64,000 bases of DNA from Desulfosudis sp034189195 (GTDB taxonomy: Bacteria > Desulfobacterota > Desulfobacteria > Desulfobacterales > Desulfosudaceae). This document shows positions 52,425 through 62,092 of the stretch, one piece after another. Location: the NCBI GenBank assembly GCA_034189195.1, contig JAXHVI010000179.1:1-64000 (forward strand), read 5' to 3'. The notes beneath the pieces were generated by a model. It ran no database searches and was not told the DNA's origin. It saw only the letters and a program-made list of their open reading frames with translations. Positions within the stretch are counted from its first letter, which is position 1. Each line of letters opens with the position of its first letter. A program made the position numbers and the translations under genes.

Positions 52425-53337
52425 CCATTCTCACAGCCGTGAAACAACCATGGGCAGCCGCCTGCTGACGGCCATGGCCATCAACCTCCTGATTCCGGCG
52501 GCCCAGATCGCCGGCGGCATCGTGGCCGGCAGCGTGGCCCTGATCTCCGACGCCGTGCATAACCTGGGTGACTTTGCCTCCCTGGTGGTGGCCTACGGGG
52601 CCCACCGGGCCGGCAGGCGGGGGCCCTCCCTGCGCCACTCCTTTGGCCTGCAACGCATGGAAATCCTGGCCGCTGTAATCAATTCGGCCCTGCTGGGCGG
52701 CGCGGCCCTGTTCATCGCAACAGAAGCCCTGGATCGGCTGGCCAATCCGCAGCCCATTCGCCTGGGTATCGTGGCATGGCTGGCCCTGGCCGGGCTGGCG
52801 GGCAACGGCCTGTCGGCCTGGCTCCTGCACAGGGATTCGGCCCGCAACCTCAACGCCAGGGGCGCCTTTCTGCACATGGTGGGCGACACCCTCACCTCCG
52901 CGGCGGTGCTGACCGGCGCCCTGGTCATGCGGGTGGCGGATATGCCATGGCTGGACCCGGTCCTGAGCCTGGCCATCGTGGCCTATATCGCATGGAACGC
53001 GGTCCTGCTGCTTAAAGAGGCGGTACATGTGCTGATGAACGGCACGCCCCGGGGACTGGACCTGGAAAAGGTCAGGGCCGACATGGAAGCGGTGGACGGC
53101 GTTCTGAGCGTTCACTACCTGCATGCATGGGCCATGGGCGGCTGTTCCGTTGCCATGACCGGTCATGTGGTGGTGGCCGACCAAATGGTCAGCGGCACTG
53201 AACAGCTGGCCAGCACCCTGGGCGACAGGCTGCTGGCCGGCTTCGGCATCGACCACCCGGTGTTTCAGTTTGAAACGCGGGCCTGCGGCCGGGGAGAACT
53301 GCTCTGCCAGATGACATCCTGTGAACAGGAACACTGA
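52414..53337 (+). CDS. Cation diffusion facilitator family transporter (CzcD-like)
   Basis: A 307-residue six-helix metal/proton antiporter. A His-rich N-terminus (MGHNHSHSRE) is followed by the zinc-site helix GSVALISDAVHNLGDFASL (HxxxD) and a second HMVGDTLTSAAVL (HxxxD). The C-terminal cytoplasmic domain is also present (LHAWAMGGCSVAMTGHVVV). It exports Zn, Co or Cd. ATG 52414 has GAGG upstream within the rhodanese end, so the genes are coupled. Confidence 0.93.
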   Translation: MGHNHSHSRETTMGSRLLTAMAINLLIPAAQIAGGIVAGSVALISDAVHNLGDFASLVVAYGAHRAGRRGPSLRHSFGLQRMEILAAVINSALLGGAALFIATEALDRLANPQPIRLGIVAWLALAGLAGNGLSAWLLHRDSARNLNARGAFLHMVGDTLTSAAVLTGALVMRVADMPWLDPVLSLAIVAYIAWNAVLLLKEAVHVLMNGTPRGLDLEKVRADMEAVDGVLSVHYLHAWAMGGCSVAMTGHVVVADQMVSGTEQLASTLGDRLLAGFGIDHPVFQFETRACGRGELLCQMTSCEQEH

Positions 53338-53341
53338 CGCC

Positions 53342-53827
53342 ATGACAACAGCCTTTCATCGCAGCATGCCCCTTGCCTGGCTGCCGCTGGCGGCCCGCCT
53401 CTTTCTGGGCGGCGTCTTTCTGTATGCCGGCGCGGACAAGCTTTTTGCCCCGGCCGAATTTGCCCGGATCATCTACAACTACCAGATCCTGCCGGACGCC
53501 TTGATCAACCTGGCGGCCCTGGTCCTTCCCTGGCTGGAGTTTCTGATGGGGCTCTGCCTGATCACCGGCCTGTGGCTGCCCGGCGCCCTGGTCTGGGCCA
53601 ACGGCCTGCTGTGGATTTTTTTCGCGGCCCTTCTGTTTAACCACTTCCGGGGCCTGGATGTGCACTGCGGCTGTTTTTCCACCCGGCCCGACCCGGCATC
53701 TCCGCCGGCAACGGCCTGGTACCTGGTCCGGGACCCGGTTTTTCTCGTGATCGCCGGATACCTGCTGTTTTTCCAGTTTACCGGGTCCCAAACCCCCATC
53801 AGTTCGTCAAGAAAGGAACGTTCATGA
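53342..53827 (+). CDS. DoxX/MauE-family membrane protein
   Basis: A 161-residue four-helix protein: ARLFLGGVFLYAGADKLFAP at the N-terminus, LPWLEFLMGLCLITG in the middle, and a periplasmic CGCF motif (LDVHCGCFS). The MauE/DoxX type couples membrane quinone or thiol chemistry to periplasmic disulfides. It overlaps the thioredoxin gene by 4 nt. Together with CcdA it forms a transmembrane thiol relay. Confidence 0.8.
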   Translation: MTTAFHRSMPLAWLPLAARLFLGGVFLYAGADKLFAPAEFARIIYNYQILPDALINLAALVLPWLEFLMGLCLITGLWLPGALVWANGLLWIFFAALLFNHFRGLDVHCGCFSTRPDPASPPATAWYLVRDPVFLVIAGYLLFFQFTGSQTPISSSRKERS

Positions 53828-54228
53828 CACGAATAACCCGGCTGTTTATTGTGGGAATTCTGTTTTCCTGTTTTGCCTGTTCATCCGCCGCCGATGATGT
53901 CGCGAAATCGGGCGGGGTGCCGCCCATTCCAACTCCCGGCACGGTCACCATGGTGGATCTGGGCGCCCACTGGTGCGTCCCCTGCAAGATGATGGAACCG
54001 ATCATCGCGGAGTTGCAGCAGGAGTACGCGGGCCGGGCCTCCATCATTTTTATTGATCTGGATAAACACAAAGATCAGGCGCAAAGATTCGGCGTCCGGG
54101 GTATTCCGACCCAGATATTTTACGACCGGGAGGGCCGGGAAGCAGGACGCAACGTCGGATTTCTGGACAAGAAAAGCATCATTGAAATGCTTGAAAAACT
54201 GGGCGTTCCCGGAGAAAAAGCACTGTGA
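53824..54228 (+). CDS. Exported thioredoxin-like protein
   Basis: A 134-residue protein with an N-terminal signal or lipoprotein leader (IVGILFSCFACSSA) and a thioredoxin fold with active site GAHWCVPCKMMEP and cis-Pro GIPTQIFYD. It should act in the periplasm, reduced by the CcdA protein encoded next. Its start and end overlap the neighbours by 4 nt each. Confidence 0.88.
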   Translation: MTRITRLFIVGILFSCFACSSAADDVAKSGGVPPIPTPGTVTMVDLGAHWCVPCKMMEPIIAELQQEYAGRASIIFIDLDKHKDQAQRFGVRGIPTQIFYDREGREAGRNVGFLDKKSIIEMLEKLGVPGEKAL

Positions 54229-54956
54229 TCCAGACGTTTCTGGTTTCAATTAACGAATGGATGTCCGGCGGCATCGGCATCGCGGCCCCGGGCTGTTTTC
54301 TGTGGGGCATGGTCAGCGTGGCCTTAAGCCCCTGCCACATGGCATCCATCCCCCTGATCGTGAGTTATGTGGCGGGCCAGGAGCGGGGCCTGCACCCCCG
54401 GAGCGCGGCCTTTTACGCCGTTGCCTTTACCGTCGGCCTGTTTATCACCATCGCCGTGGTGGGTATCGCCTGCGCCCTGCTGGGCCGCATGCTCGGTGAC
54501 GTGGGCCCCTGGTGGACCCTCCTGGTGGGGGCCATTCTTATCTGGGTGGCCCTGGACATGCTGGGGGTAAAGGCCTGCTCCATGTCCGGCACCCTGATGG
54601 CGCGGCTTCGCGTGCGCGGCATGACCGGCGCCTTTGCCCTGGGCCTGGCCTACGGCGTGCTCTCCGGCTCCTGCACCTTTGGTTTTATCGCACCGATCCT
54701 GGCCGTGATCACCATTCAGGAAAAGATCGCCACCGGCATCCTGTTTATCACGCTTTTCGGCATCGGCCACTGCATTCCCATTGCCGTGGCCGGCTCCAGC
54801 ACGGCCCTTGTGCGCCGCGTGCTGAAAAACAGCCGGTTCCAGCAGTCAGGCGTCTGGTTCCGCCGCCTGGCCGGCGTGGGGATTTTCATCCTGGGAGGGT
54901 ATTTCATTGTCCGGCCGTTTCTGGCCGGTGCCTGTTCCGTATATTTCACAAATTGA
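54225..54956 (+). CDS. Cytochrome c biogenesis/thiol-disulfide transporter CcdA-like
   Basis: A 243-residue protein with six transmembrane helices that carries electrons from cytosolic thioredoxin to periplasmic partners. The paired Cys are in VALSPCHMASIPLIVSYVAG and VLSGSCTFGFIAPILAV, as in the DsbD/CcdA core. The GTG start overlaps the thioredoxin stop. It is the last gene of the run, so the pathway cytosol-CcdA-periplasmic thioredoxin is encoded in order. Confidence 0.9.
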   Translation: MIQTFLVSINEWMSGGIGIAAPGCFLWGMVSVALSPCHMASIPLIVSYVAGQERGLHPRSAAFYAVAFTVGLFITIAVVGIACALLGRMLGDVGPWWTLLVGAILIWVALDMLGVKACSMSGTLMARLRVRGMTGAFALGLAYGVLSGSCTFGFIAPILAVITIQEKIATGILFITLFGIGHCIPIAVAGSSTALVRRVLKNSRFQQSGVWFRRLAGVGIFILGGYFIVRPFLAGACSVYFTN

Positions 54957-55029
54957 TTTGGCCACAGAGGCAAGACACAGGATGGGGTTCTGTAGGGCCA
55001 GCCCCGGACTTGTGTGCTCTTCGTCACCA

Positions 55030-55332
55030 TCACCGGTTACTGTTTACACGGCAGGTTTCTTTTTGAATATCGGTTGATGGATAGTCTCTGCACGCCGCCG
55101 GTCTTGCTTCATATACGCTGCATAAACTGGCGCCATCTATTATAGTCAGAAAAATGCAATCTCCGTTCTCCTGGAATTTCATAAAACGCTTCTCCCCGGC
55201 TTTATCAACATTGTCGGCAAATGCTTCCGGAGTCAGTCCCGTGAAGGTTTCAAGCGTCTTGATGTCGTCCTGAGAGAGCCGAATGTATGCGAAATCCCTG
55301 CAACATAATCCACAGCCGTTGCATGCCGGCAT
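55030..55332 (-). CDS. YkgJ-type Cys-cluster (zinc/iron-chelating) protein
   Basis: A 100-residue protein with the conserved cysteine pattern CNGCGLCCRDF near its start, then NGDCIFL, LCSVYEARPAACRDYP and a last Cys in KETCRVN. The family binds a zinc or iron-sulfur centre; its role is unknown. I chose ATG 55332 at the domain start; a frame with about 26 more residues upstream exists but lacks support. The gene is convergent with the arsenic run and isolated. Confidence 0.75.
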   Translation of the reverse strand: MPACNGCGLCCRDFAYIRLSQDDIKTLETFTGLTPEAFADNVDKAGEKRFMKFQENGDCIFLTIIDGASLCSVYEARPAACRDYPSTDIQKETCRVNSNR

Positions 55333-55416
55333 TGATATCTCTTTGGTGGGTGTCTTTTCAATTTTCAATAGAAGCGGCTTTCTCCGGGCAGTGCCCGGAA
55401 TTTTGCGCACATTTTT

Positions 55417-55640
55417 TTAAGGGTTCAAGGATTCAAGGCTTCTGGGGTCCAAGGGTTTGTTATTGAAATCGTTATCAAGGATCTGTGCCTGTTTTTGTTA
55501 GTGTTCTATTGTTATTCCAAAGGGAATTGACCCATTGGTTAATAATGCCTGATTTCAAACCATAAAAAGAACGTTCGGGAGTTCATTAAGCATTTGTTTA
55601 TGGCTTTTTACTTGACCTCTTGAACCCTTGGCCCCTTGCA
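55417..55640. repeat. Inverted TCAAGG mini-repeat pair
   Basis: GGGTTCAAGGATTCAAGG with a nearby GGGGTCCAAGGG (55417-55460) faces CTTGACCTCTTGAACCCTTGG (55611-55631), its approximate reverse complement. They bracket about 150 nt of AT-rich noncoding DNA, like a small non-autonomous element. The rest of the gap 55333-55713 shows nothing else. Confidence 0.45.
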
Positions 55641-55713
55641 AAGCCATCGACTGCACTGAAAATTATGCAAGTCTTTGCTACCACTTATCGGGAGATGAAC
55701 CATATTTTTCTGG

Positions 55714-56133
55714 TTATCCCCATGGATTGATAAGTGCCGCGCCGCTTGCCTTCATGTCTGAAACATTGCGGGTTGCCACGGTTAAATGATGCGTGATGCC
55801 TGTTGCGGCAATAAGAGAATCTATGGCCGGCATTGGTTTGCCTGCGCATTCCGTCATTGCCTGGATCTTCCCCCAGGTCACCGCGGTTTGTATATCAATA
55901 TCGAGGATTCTTGTCCGAAATCTTTCCCTGAGGTCATTATCCACCCAGTTATGCAACGCCTCTTTTCTTTTCGATTCGTCAAGTTTTTCGATTCCTTTGT
56001 GAAGCTCGCCAATTGTCAAAACACTGATGAAAAAATTGTTTTCGTCTTCCTGTTTGATCCATTTGGTGACTTTTGCGGATGGCCTGGGCCGTATGATTTC
56101 TGAAATGACACAGGTATCCAATAGATATTTCAT
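55714..56133 (-). CDS. PIN-domain toxin, VapC/FitB-like
   Basis: A 139-residue PIN-fold RNase toxin. It has the acidic active-site set: LLDTCVISEIIRP (Asp6), ISVLTIGELHKGI (Glu about 43), MPAIDSLIAATGI (Asp) and the late VATRNVSDM Asp. The length and the DTCVISE start match FitB-like VapC proteins. It overlaps the antitoxin stop by 4 nt (ATGA), as in translation-coupled toxin-antitoxin pairs. It lies in a decayed, repeat-rich stretch. Confidence 0.92.
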   Translation of the reverse strand: MKYLLDTCVISEIIRPRPSAKVTKWIKQEDENNFFISVLTIGELHKGIEKLDESKRKEALHNWVDNDLRERFRTRILDIDIQTAVTWGKIQAMTECAGKPMPAIDSLIAATGITHHLTVATRNVSDMKASGAALINPWG

Positions 56134-56381
56134 AATTCAATGTCCCTTGAAGCGCTTTTGTTTCTTTTCAGGTCAAGGTTTATGCCGGAAAGGGGGGATT
56201 GTTTAAAAAAAGAAATCAAATCAGACGCCGGCCTGTTGAGTTTCTGGTAGTCTTCAATGGAAATAATTACGACCGATTCCCTGCCATGTTTTGTGACGAC
56301 TTGCGGGCCGACATGGCGGGCCCTGTCTACCAGATTGCTGAACTTGTTTTTTGCTTCCTGAAGTTGCCAGACATTTCCCAT
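56130..56381 (-). CDS. Phd/YefM-type antitoxin
   Basis: An 83-residue antitoxin with the DNA-binding N-terminal fold VWQLQEAKNKFSNLVDRA and the VVTKHGRESVVIIS hinge typical of Phd/YefM proteins. A short C-terminal tail should cover the toxin. It precedes and overlaps vapC. A consensus promoter with a short TCTAGAC repeat lies just upstream, the likely autoregulatory site. Confidence 0.9.
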   Translation of the reverse strand: MGNVWQLQEAKNKFSNLVDRARHVGPQVVTKHGRESVVIISIEDYQKLNRPASDLISFFKQSPLSGINLDLKRNKSASRDIEL

Positions 56382-56423
56382 AATTGCACCTCTTGTTCCG
56401 TTTTTTCCGTCTAGTCTGTCTAG

Positions 56424-56452
56424 ATTGTATTTTTACATGAAGCGTATGTCAA
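56424..56452 (-). promoter_or_regulatory. Promoter of the toxin-antitoxin pair
   Basis: On the minus strand TTGACA (56452-56447), 17 nt, and TACAAT (56429-56424) are near-perfect. Immediately downstream two copies of CTAGAC in CTAGACAGACTAGAC suggest an operator bound by the antitoxin complex. Confidence 0.65.
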
Positions 56453-56466
56453 GAGCGAAAATTTTC

Positions 56467-56514
56467 GAAAAAATTAACGCCCGGGTGTTGGCGTATTCAC
56501 TCATCCCGGGCGTT
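56467..56514 (-). terminator. Rho-independent terminator after the pRiA4b ORF-3-like gene
   Basis: A 10-bp perfect stem (AACGCCCGGG with CCCGGGCGTT) with a 19-nt loop, followed on the minus strand by AATTTTTT. It ends transcription of the gene at 56547-57110 before the antitoxin promoter. Confidence 0.8.
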
Positions 56515-56546
56515 ATGGCGACGATGCAGCGGACCGTTGGACGGCA

Positions 56547-57110
56547 CTACTTCGCATATTTTCTGAGTAACAGATTAACCTCGTCAATATCATAGGCAGC
56601 GGGATCAAACGCTCCACCGACCCATGCCTTGCTTTCTTCATGCTCCGGGTGCTCAGAATCATTTAATGCTTCCAAAAAATCGTAGTAGCCCCACATGCCG
56701 CCGATGTCTTCCGGCGGGCATGCGCCCTTGGCTTTGACGCACACCGGCAAAACAATATTGGGATCAAACGGCAGTATTTTCTCAAGCGTTATTTTGTGCT
56801 CCCAGCCATCGCCGAAATCATATTCGTAAACAAGAGAATCTTTTTCTTTCTTTAGCAGTTGATTAAGCCTGACCTTTCTCTCGTCATGTGTCTTCATAAG
56901 ATCCCATTCCGGGTCAGGGACCCCATAATACCGGCCACCGGCTATAAACTGATGCAGGTGGGAATCCGTCCACCCCATTATTATCTGAAGCGCATCGTGA
57001 AACAGTGGAAGGGTCACTGCGCTTTCAATTAGAAAGCGGCGCCAGATGGGTGGTTTTGCATCCTTCAGACTTACCTTCAGCTGATAAATTTTACGCAGTG
57101 CTGTTACCAT
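56547..57110 (-). CDS. Plasmid pRiA4b ORF-3-like family protein
   Basis: A 187-residue cytosolic protein. Characteristic family stretches are IYQLKVSLKDAKPPIWRRF at the N-terminus, LHQFIAGGRYYGVPD, YEYDFGDGWEHKITLEKIL and a C-terminal CPPEDIGGMWGYYDFLEAL. The family is common on mobile DNA; its function is unknown. It is single, with its own terminator. Confidence 0.88.
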   Translation of the reverse strand: MVTALRKIYQLKVSLKDAKPPIWRRFLIESAVTLPLFHDALQIIMGWTDSHLHQFIAGGRYYGVPDPEWDLMKTHDERKVRLNQLLKKEKDSLVYEYDFGDGWEHKITLEKILPFDPNIVLPVCVKAKGACPPEDIGGMWGYYDFLEALNDSEHPEHEESKAWVGGAFDPAAYDIDEVNLLLRKYAK

Positions 57111-57192
57111 ATATCATCTCCTTTTCTCGGTGCCCGACGCAGGCTTCAGCGGGAGCGGCCGCTTTTTGGCCGCGATTCGCTGAAGGCCAATG

Positions 57193-57584
57193 TTAAAATT
57201 TTTTTATTTCATTTTGTAATGTATTACTGAATGACGATAGCTTTTCAAGTAAAAGAACAATGTCTTCAGTAAGATTATCGTCTTCTGTTTCATGTAGTGC
57301 CTTTATGCCGCTTGTTGTTTGTTTTTTGATAACCACCATGGAAACCCATATTGTGACGGATTCTTGTAACTATTTTAGATAAAGGTGCCCACGCCTTTTC
57401 TATTTCACCTAATTCGTTTTTTGCTGAATCACTAAGATGTGTAAACCTCGTCAAGATTATTAAAATATTGGGGAACATTTTTTGATGAATAATGAGAATG
57501 AATCAAATCAAATACCCTCATTAGTGATTCGAGCGATTTGATTCGAATAATTGAGAAATTTATTTTTTCGCGATATTGTTTCAT
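57193..57584 (-). pseudogene. Broken gene of unknown function (at least two frameshifts)
   Basis: Three successive minus-strand frames carry coherent protein: from ATG 57584, MKQYREKINFSIIRIKSLES to NNLDEVYT; then HLSDSAKNELGEIEKAW to RIRHNMGFHGG; then IKKQTTSGIKALHETEDD to a stop at 57193. Joined, they would make about 130 residues, helical and polar. A possible promoter (TTGACA with TAGTAT at 18 nt) lies upstream. The second shift falls at another A6 run. I do not recognise the family. Confidence 0.5.
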
Positions 57585-57789
57585 TTGTTTTGATTTTAAC
57601 AACGATTATTTGTCATGGCATAAAACGCCTATCCCCCCCTCTTTTTCTCGGATACTAAAAACTATTCCAGTGAAATGTCAACATAAAATCATGCTATCGA
57701 TGATGACGATGTATCATCAATAACACTGAGCCGCCATGAGCACGAATAAAGACGATCTTCAGTCCTTCTGACGCCCCCGGGCGGGATAA

Positions 57790-58085
57790 GTTTGTAGTGT
57801 GCCCGTAAGGGCATCTTGCGCGGCCGGTTGCAAAACGCCTTGCGGCGTCACTACAAACAGGCCGCCGCCATAACGACGATCCCCGCCCATTGCAGCGCAG
57901 CCGAGCGAAACGCTTTTTTCGAAAAAAAAAGCGGGCAGGCTGTTTGAGCACCGCGAAGCGGGCGAGTTCCTGCCCGCGCCGAAAAAAGCGTTTGCGCGAG
58001 GGAAGCCACGCCTGCGGCGTGGCAAGCCAGAAGCCAAGCTGTCACGCCTGCGGCGTGATTCTTTTGGTACTTTTCTTGCCGCCTG
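57790..58085. repeat. Two-module dispersed repeat, copy B
   Basis: Module 1 (57790-57858) is bounded by the perfect inverted ends GTTTGTAGTG and CACTACAAAC and is the reverse complement of module 1 in copy A (47740-47806). Module 2 (57882-58085) is in the same orientation as in copy A, sharing CCCGCCCATTGCAG, GCGCGAGGGAAGCCACGCC and TTCTTTTGGTACTTTTC. The surrounding bases to 58218 contain no gene. Confidence 0.8.
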
Positions 58086-58218
58086 GCTCAAAAAGGCAGC
58101 GGCTATGTGGCGGGTGACATAGTCCGGACAGCGGTACCGGCGCATCAAAAGCGCAATCGCTTCGGAAGCCGAGATCGAATCAAGGTATTCTACGTGCCAT
58201 TTACCCCTTCCTGATCAT

Positions 58219-58253
58219 CCGCCTGGAGCGGACCTTGGGTCCGTTCCAGGCGG
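58219..58253 (-). terminator. Strong hairpin after groEL
   Basis: CCGCCTGGA and TCCAGGCGG form the base of a long stem continuing through GGACC/GGTCC, 22 nt downstream of the groEL stop. It lacks a U-tract, so it may be a processing or stabilising structure rather than a true terminator. Confidence 0.45.
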
Positions 58254-58274
58254 GGTATCGTCTTTAACCTGCAA

Positions 58275-59915
<1,641 letters not shown>

Positions 59916-59931
59916 GGCTTGTTCCTCCTTT

Positions 59932-60225
59932 TCAGTTCAGAATTCCCAGAATATCATCTTCGCGCATGACGACGTGCTCCTCGCCGTCGATCTTGATTTC
60001 GGTGCCGGCATACTTGCCGAACAGGATGCGATCCCCCTCCTTGACTTCCATGGCCGTTCGTTTGCCCTCGTCGTCCCGCTTGCCGGGTCCCACGGCCACG
60101 ACCAGCCCTTCCTGGGGCTTTTCCTTGGCGGTGTCCGGGATGATGATGCCCCCGGAGGTCTTCTGTTCCTGCTCCACGCGCTTCACGATGACCCTGTCAT
60201 TCAAGGGTTTGATTTTCATTGCCAT
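59932..60225 (-). CDS. groES: 10 kDa co-chaperonin GroES
   Basis: The 97-residue lid of the GroEL chamber. It has the N-terminal signature IKPLNDRVIVKRVEQEQKTS, the mobile GroEL-binding loop SGGIIIPDTAKEKPQEG and the C-terminal MREDDILGIL. It heads the groESL operon. No CIRCE element (the HrcA operator) is visible upstream, so control is probably by another heat-shock mechanism. Confidence 0.98.
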   Translation of the reverse strand: MAMKIKPLNDRVIVKRVEQEQKTSGGIIIPDTAKEKPQEGLVVAVGPGKRDDEGKRTAMEVKEGDRILFGKYAGTEIKIDGEEHVVMREDDILGILN

Positions 60226-60284
60226 TCCTCCAATTGCGATTTAAATTGAACGTGTTAATATTCAAAACGATTATTTGCATCCCG

Positions 60285-60310
60285 CAAGGCCGCTCGATTG
60301 AGCGGCCTTG
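60285..60310. repeat. Perfect palindrome upstream of groES
   Basis: CAAGGCCGCTC-GATT-GAGCGGCCTTG is a perfect 11-bp stem with a four-base loop, 60 nt upstream of groES and 17 nt after the hsp20 relic. It may terminate the hsp20 transcript or act as an operator; neither a U-tract nor a CIRCE sequence is present. Confidence 0.5.
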
Positions 60311-60326
60311 CCAATGGACGGTGTCA

Positions 60327-60476
60327 TCATCCGGCGGCAACGGAAATTTTCCGCGGAATGGCGCTTTCAACCTTGGGCAGCGTCAGCCGCAGCACGCCGT
60401 CGCTCAACCGGACGTCAATACGTTCCTGGTCGATGACCTCGAATATGCTGAACTGCCGGCATTCACCCCCCTTCCA
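60327..60476 (-). pseudogene. Hsp20 C-terminal relic
   Basis: Directly after the hsp20 stop the same strand reads ECRQFSIFEVIDQERIDVRL, then DGVLRLTLPKVESAIPRKIS and a stop. This is the second half of an alpha-crystallin domain including the C-terminal I-x-V motif (ISVAAG). There is no start codon or N-terminal half, so it is the remains of a second small heat-shock gene. A fusion to hsp20 by readthrough seems unlikely. Confidence 0.7.
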
Positions 60477-60956
60477 TTAAGAGTCAGAAAGCATGATGGG
60501 AATCCGCTTGGCTTTGGACGCCTCGGTTTTGGGCAGCCGCAGGGTCAGCACGCCGTGTTCCAGTTTGGCGTCAACCTTGTCCGGATCGATCTCACCGGAT
60601 AGCGCCACGGCCCGTGAAAACCGACCCCCTTCACGCTCCCGCCGGTGGTAGCTGACATTTTCCTCCTCCTGGGGAATATGACGCTCACCTGAAATAGAGA
60701 CGCTATTGGCTGTGGCCTGGATGTCCAGGTCTTCGGCCTTCACACCGGGAATCTCCGCCCGCAAAATATAGCTTTCACGATCCTCGGTCAGATTGACCAA
60801 CGGGAACACGCCCATGGTCCTTCCGGCCTTCCAGGTAGACGGCATCCATTCGTCAAACAAACGGTCCATCCTTCGCCGCAGTCGTTCAAATTCGGCAAAG
60901 GGCTTTGTGACATCAAAGTCCCATGCCGGTGTATTTAAAAAACTTCTCATCAGCAT
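60477..60956 (-). CDS. Hsp20/alpha-crystallin family small heat-shock protein
   Basis: A 159-residue ATP-independent holdase. After an N-terminal arm (FERLRRRMDRLFDEW) comes the alpha-crystallin domain with ILRAEIPGVKAEDLDI, SVSISGERHIPQEEE and the terminal GVLTLRLPKTEASKAKRIPI, whose I-x-I motif docks in oligomers. ATG 60956 has AGGAGG 8 nt upstream; a GTG three codons earlier is less likely. It lies upstream of groESL in the same direction. Confidence 0.95.
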   Translation of the reverse strand: MLMRSFLNTPAWDFDVTKPFAEFERLRRRMDRLFDEWMPSTWKAGRTMGVFPLVNLTEDRESYILRAEIPGVKAEDLDIQATANSVSISGERHIPQEEENVSYHRREREGGRFSRAVALSGEIDPDKVDAKLEHGVLTLRLPKTEASKAKRIPIMLSDS

Positions 60957-61022
60957 GGCACTCACCTCCTAAAAACATTGATGGTTTACACATAAACACT
61001 GTCGAACGCATGCGCCCTCGAA

Positions 61023-61130
61023 TCAGGGTGGACTCCTGATGCCGGAAACCGTCATCGCTTCCGGCTGTGCCATCATGGATTCGACAATGTGTTTGACATC
61101 TTCCAAGCGGTCCTTTTTGATGATTTCCAT
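61023..61130 (-). CDS. Possible 35-residue small protein downstream of GH130
   Basis: A short frame begins at ATG 61130 with GAGG 7 nt upstream, 14 nt after the GH130 stop, and reads MEIIKKDRLEDVKHIVESMM before ending SGIRSPP. It could be a small conserved protein or a chance frame. Its helical start and ribosome site are the only support. Confidence 0.3.
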   Translation of the reverse strand: MEIIKKDRLEDVKHIVESMMAQPEAMTVSGIRSPP

Positions 61131-61144
61131 TTCAACACCTCATC

Positions 61145-62092
61145 TCATCCAAGCGCGGGACGGGGATTTGAGAGACACAAATCCACCAAATCGGCAATCA
61201 TTGCCGTGCCGGCGCACATCACCGTGTCCGCGCCGCCCCAGTAGATCTTCATCGTGCCGTCGTCCTCGGCCACCGCGCCGCAGCAGAAAACCACGTTGTG
61301 CACGTAGCCGCTGATCTCCCACAGGTCCTCGGGTTGAAGGATCCAATCGTCGGCCACGCCCAAGACCCTTGACGGGTCGGCAAGGTCATGCAGGGCCACG
61401 CCGAGCCGGTAGACGGCGCCGTCCATGGTTTTAAACACGCCGTGAAAAATGTTCAGCCATCCTTTCTCGGTTTTGATGGGCGTGGCCCCCGGTCCGACCT
61501 TCATTTCATCCCAATGGTAGGTCATGGGCTTGATGACGACCTTGGCATCCCCCCAATGCACCAGGTCCGGCGAATAGGAAATCCAGATGGACCACGGTGA
61601 GATTTCCGAATGGGGCCGGTCCAGCCGGGCGTAGCGGCCGCCTGTTTTTTCAGGGAAGATGACCACGTTGCGATAATCCGCCTGGGTGATCAGGGAGATC
61701 CGTTCCAGGTGCTCAAAATCCGTGGTTCTGGCCAGGGCCACCCGCACGCCGTGCCGGGAATAGGCCGAGTAGGTGACCAGGTAGCCGCCCTCCATGGGGC
61801 AGATGCGCGGATCTTCCACGCCAAAGGCCTCGTACTCGGCGAACGGCCCGGCCTTGGCGGGAGTGATGAACGGCTCCGGCCGGACCGTAAACCGCACGCC
61901 CTCACTGCTTTCCGCCAGACCGATGATCGACCGGCCGTTGCGCAGGTGGGACCGAAACAGCATGACATATTTGCCGTTGTGCTTGATTACACCGGCGTTG
62001 TGCACGGTTTCCACCGGGTACGGCACATCGTGCTTGGTCAGTATGGGGTTTTTCTCGTAACGCCGAACGATCGGTCTCTTAGACCCTGCCAT
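61145..62092 (-). CDS. Glycoside hydrolase family 130 protein (mannoside phosphorylase-like), copy 1
   Basis: A 315-residue five-bladed propeller enzyme. The GH130 signatures are the early NPILTKHDVPYPVETVHNAG, the FGVEDPRICPMEGGYLVTY stretch with the catalytic Asp region, and YHWDEMKVGPGATPI, then YWGGADTVMCAG near the end. Family members phosphorolyse or hydrolyse beta-mannosides. ATG 62092 follows GGAGG and overlaps the glycosyltransferase by 14 nt. The exact linkage is not deducible. Confidence 0.9.
   Translation of the reverse strand: MAGSKRPIVRRYEKNPILTKHDVPYPVETVHNAGVIKHNGKYVMLFRSHLRNGRSIIGLAESSEGVRFTVRPEPFITPAKAGPFAEYEAFGVEDPRICPMEGGYLVTYSAYSRHGVRVALARTTDFEHLERISLITQADYRNVVIFPEKTGGRYARLDRPHSEISPWSIWISYSPDLVHWGDAKVVIKPMTYHWDEMKVGPGATPIKTEKGWLNIFHGVFKTMDGAVYRLGVALHDLADPSRVLGVADDWILQPEDLWEISGYVHNVVFCCGAVAEDDGTMKIYWGGADTVMCAGTAMIADLVDLCLSNPRPALG

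Noticed and set aside
60226..60320. CIRCE/HrcA operator before groES
   Set aside because: The TTAGCACTC-N9-GAGTGCTAA pattern is absent; only an unrelated GC-rich palindrome is present.
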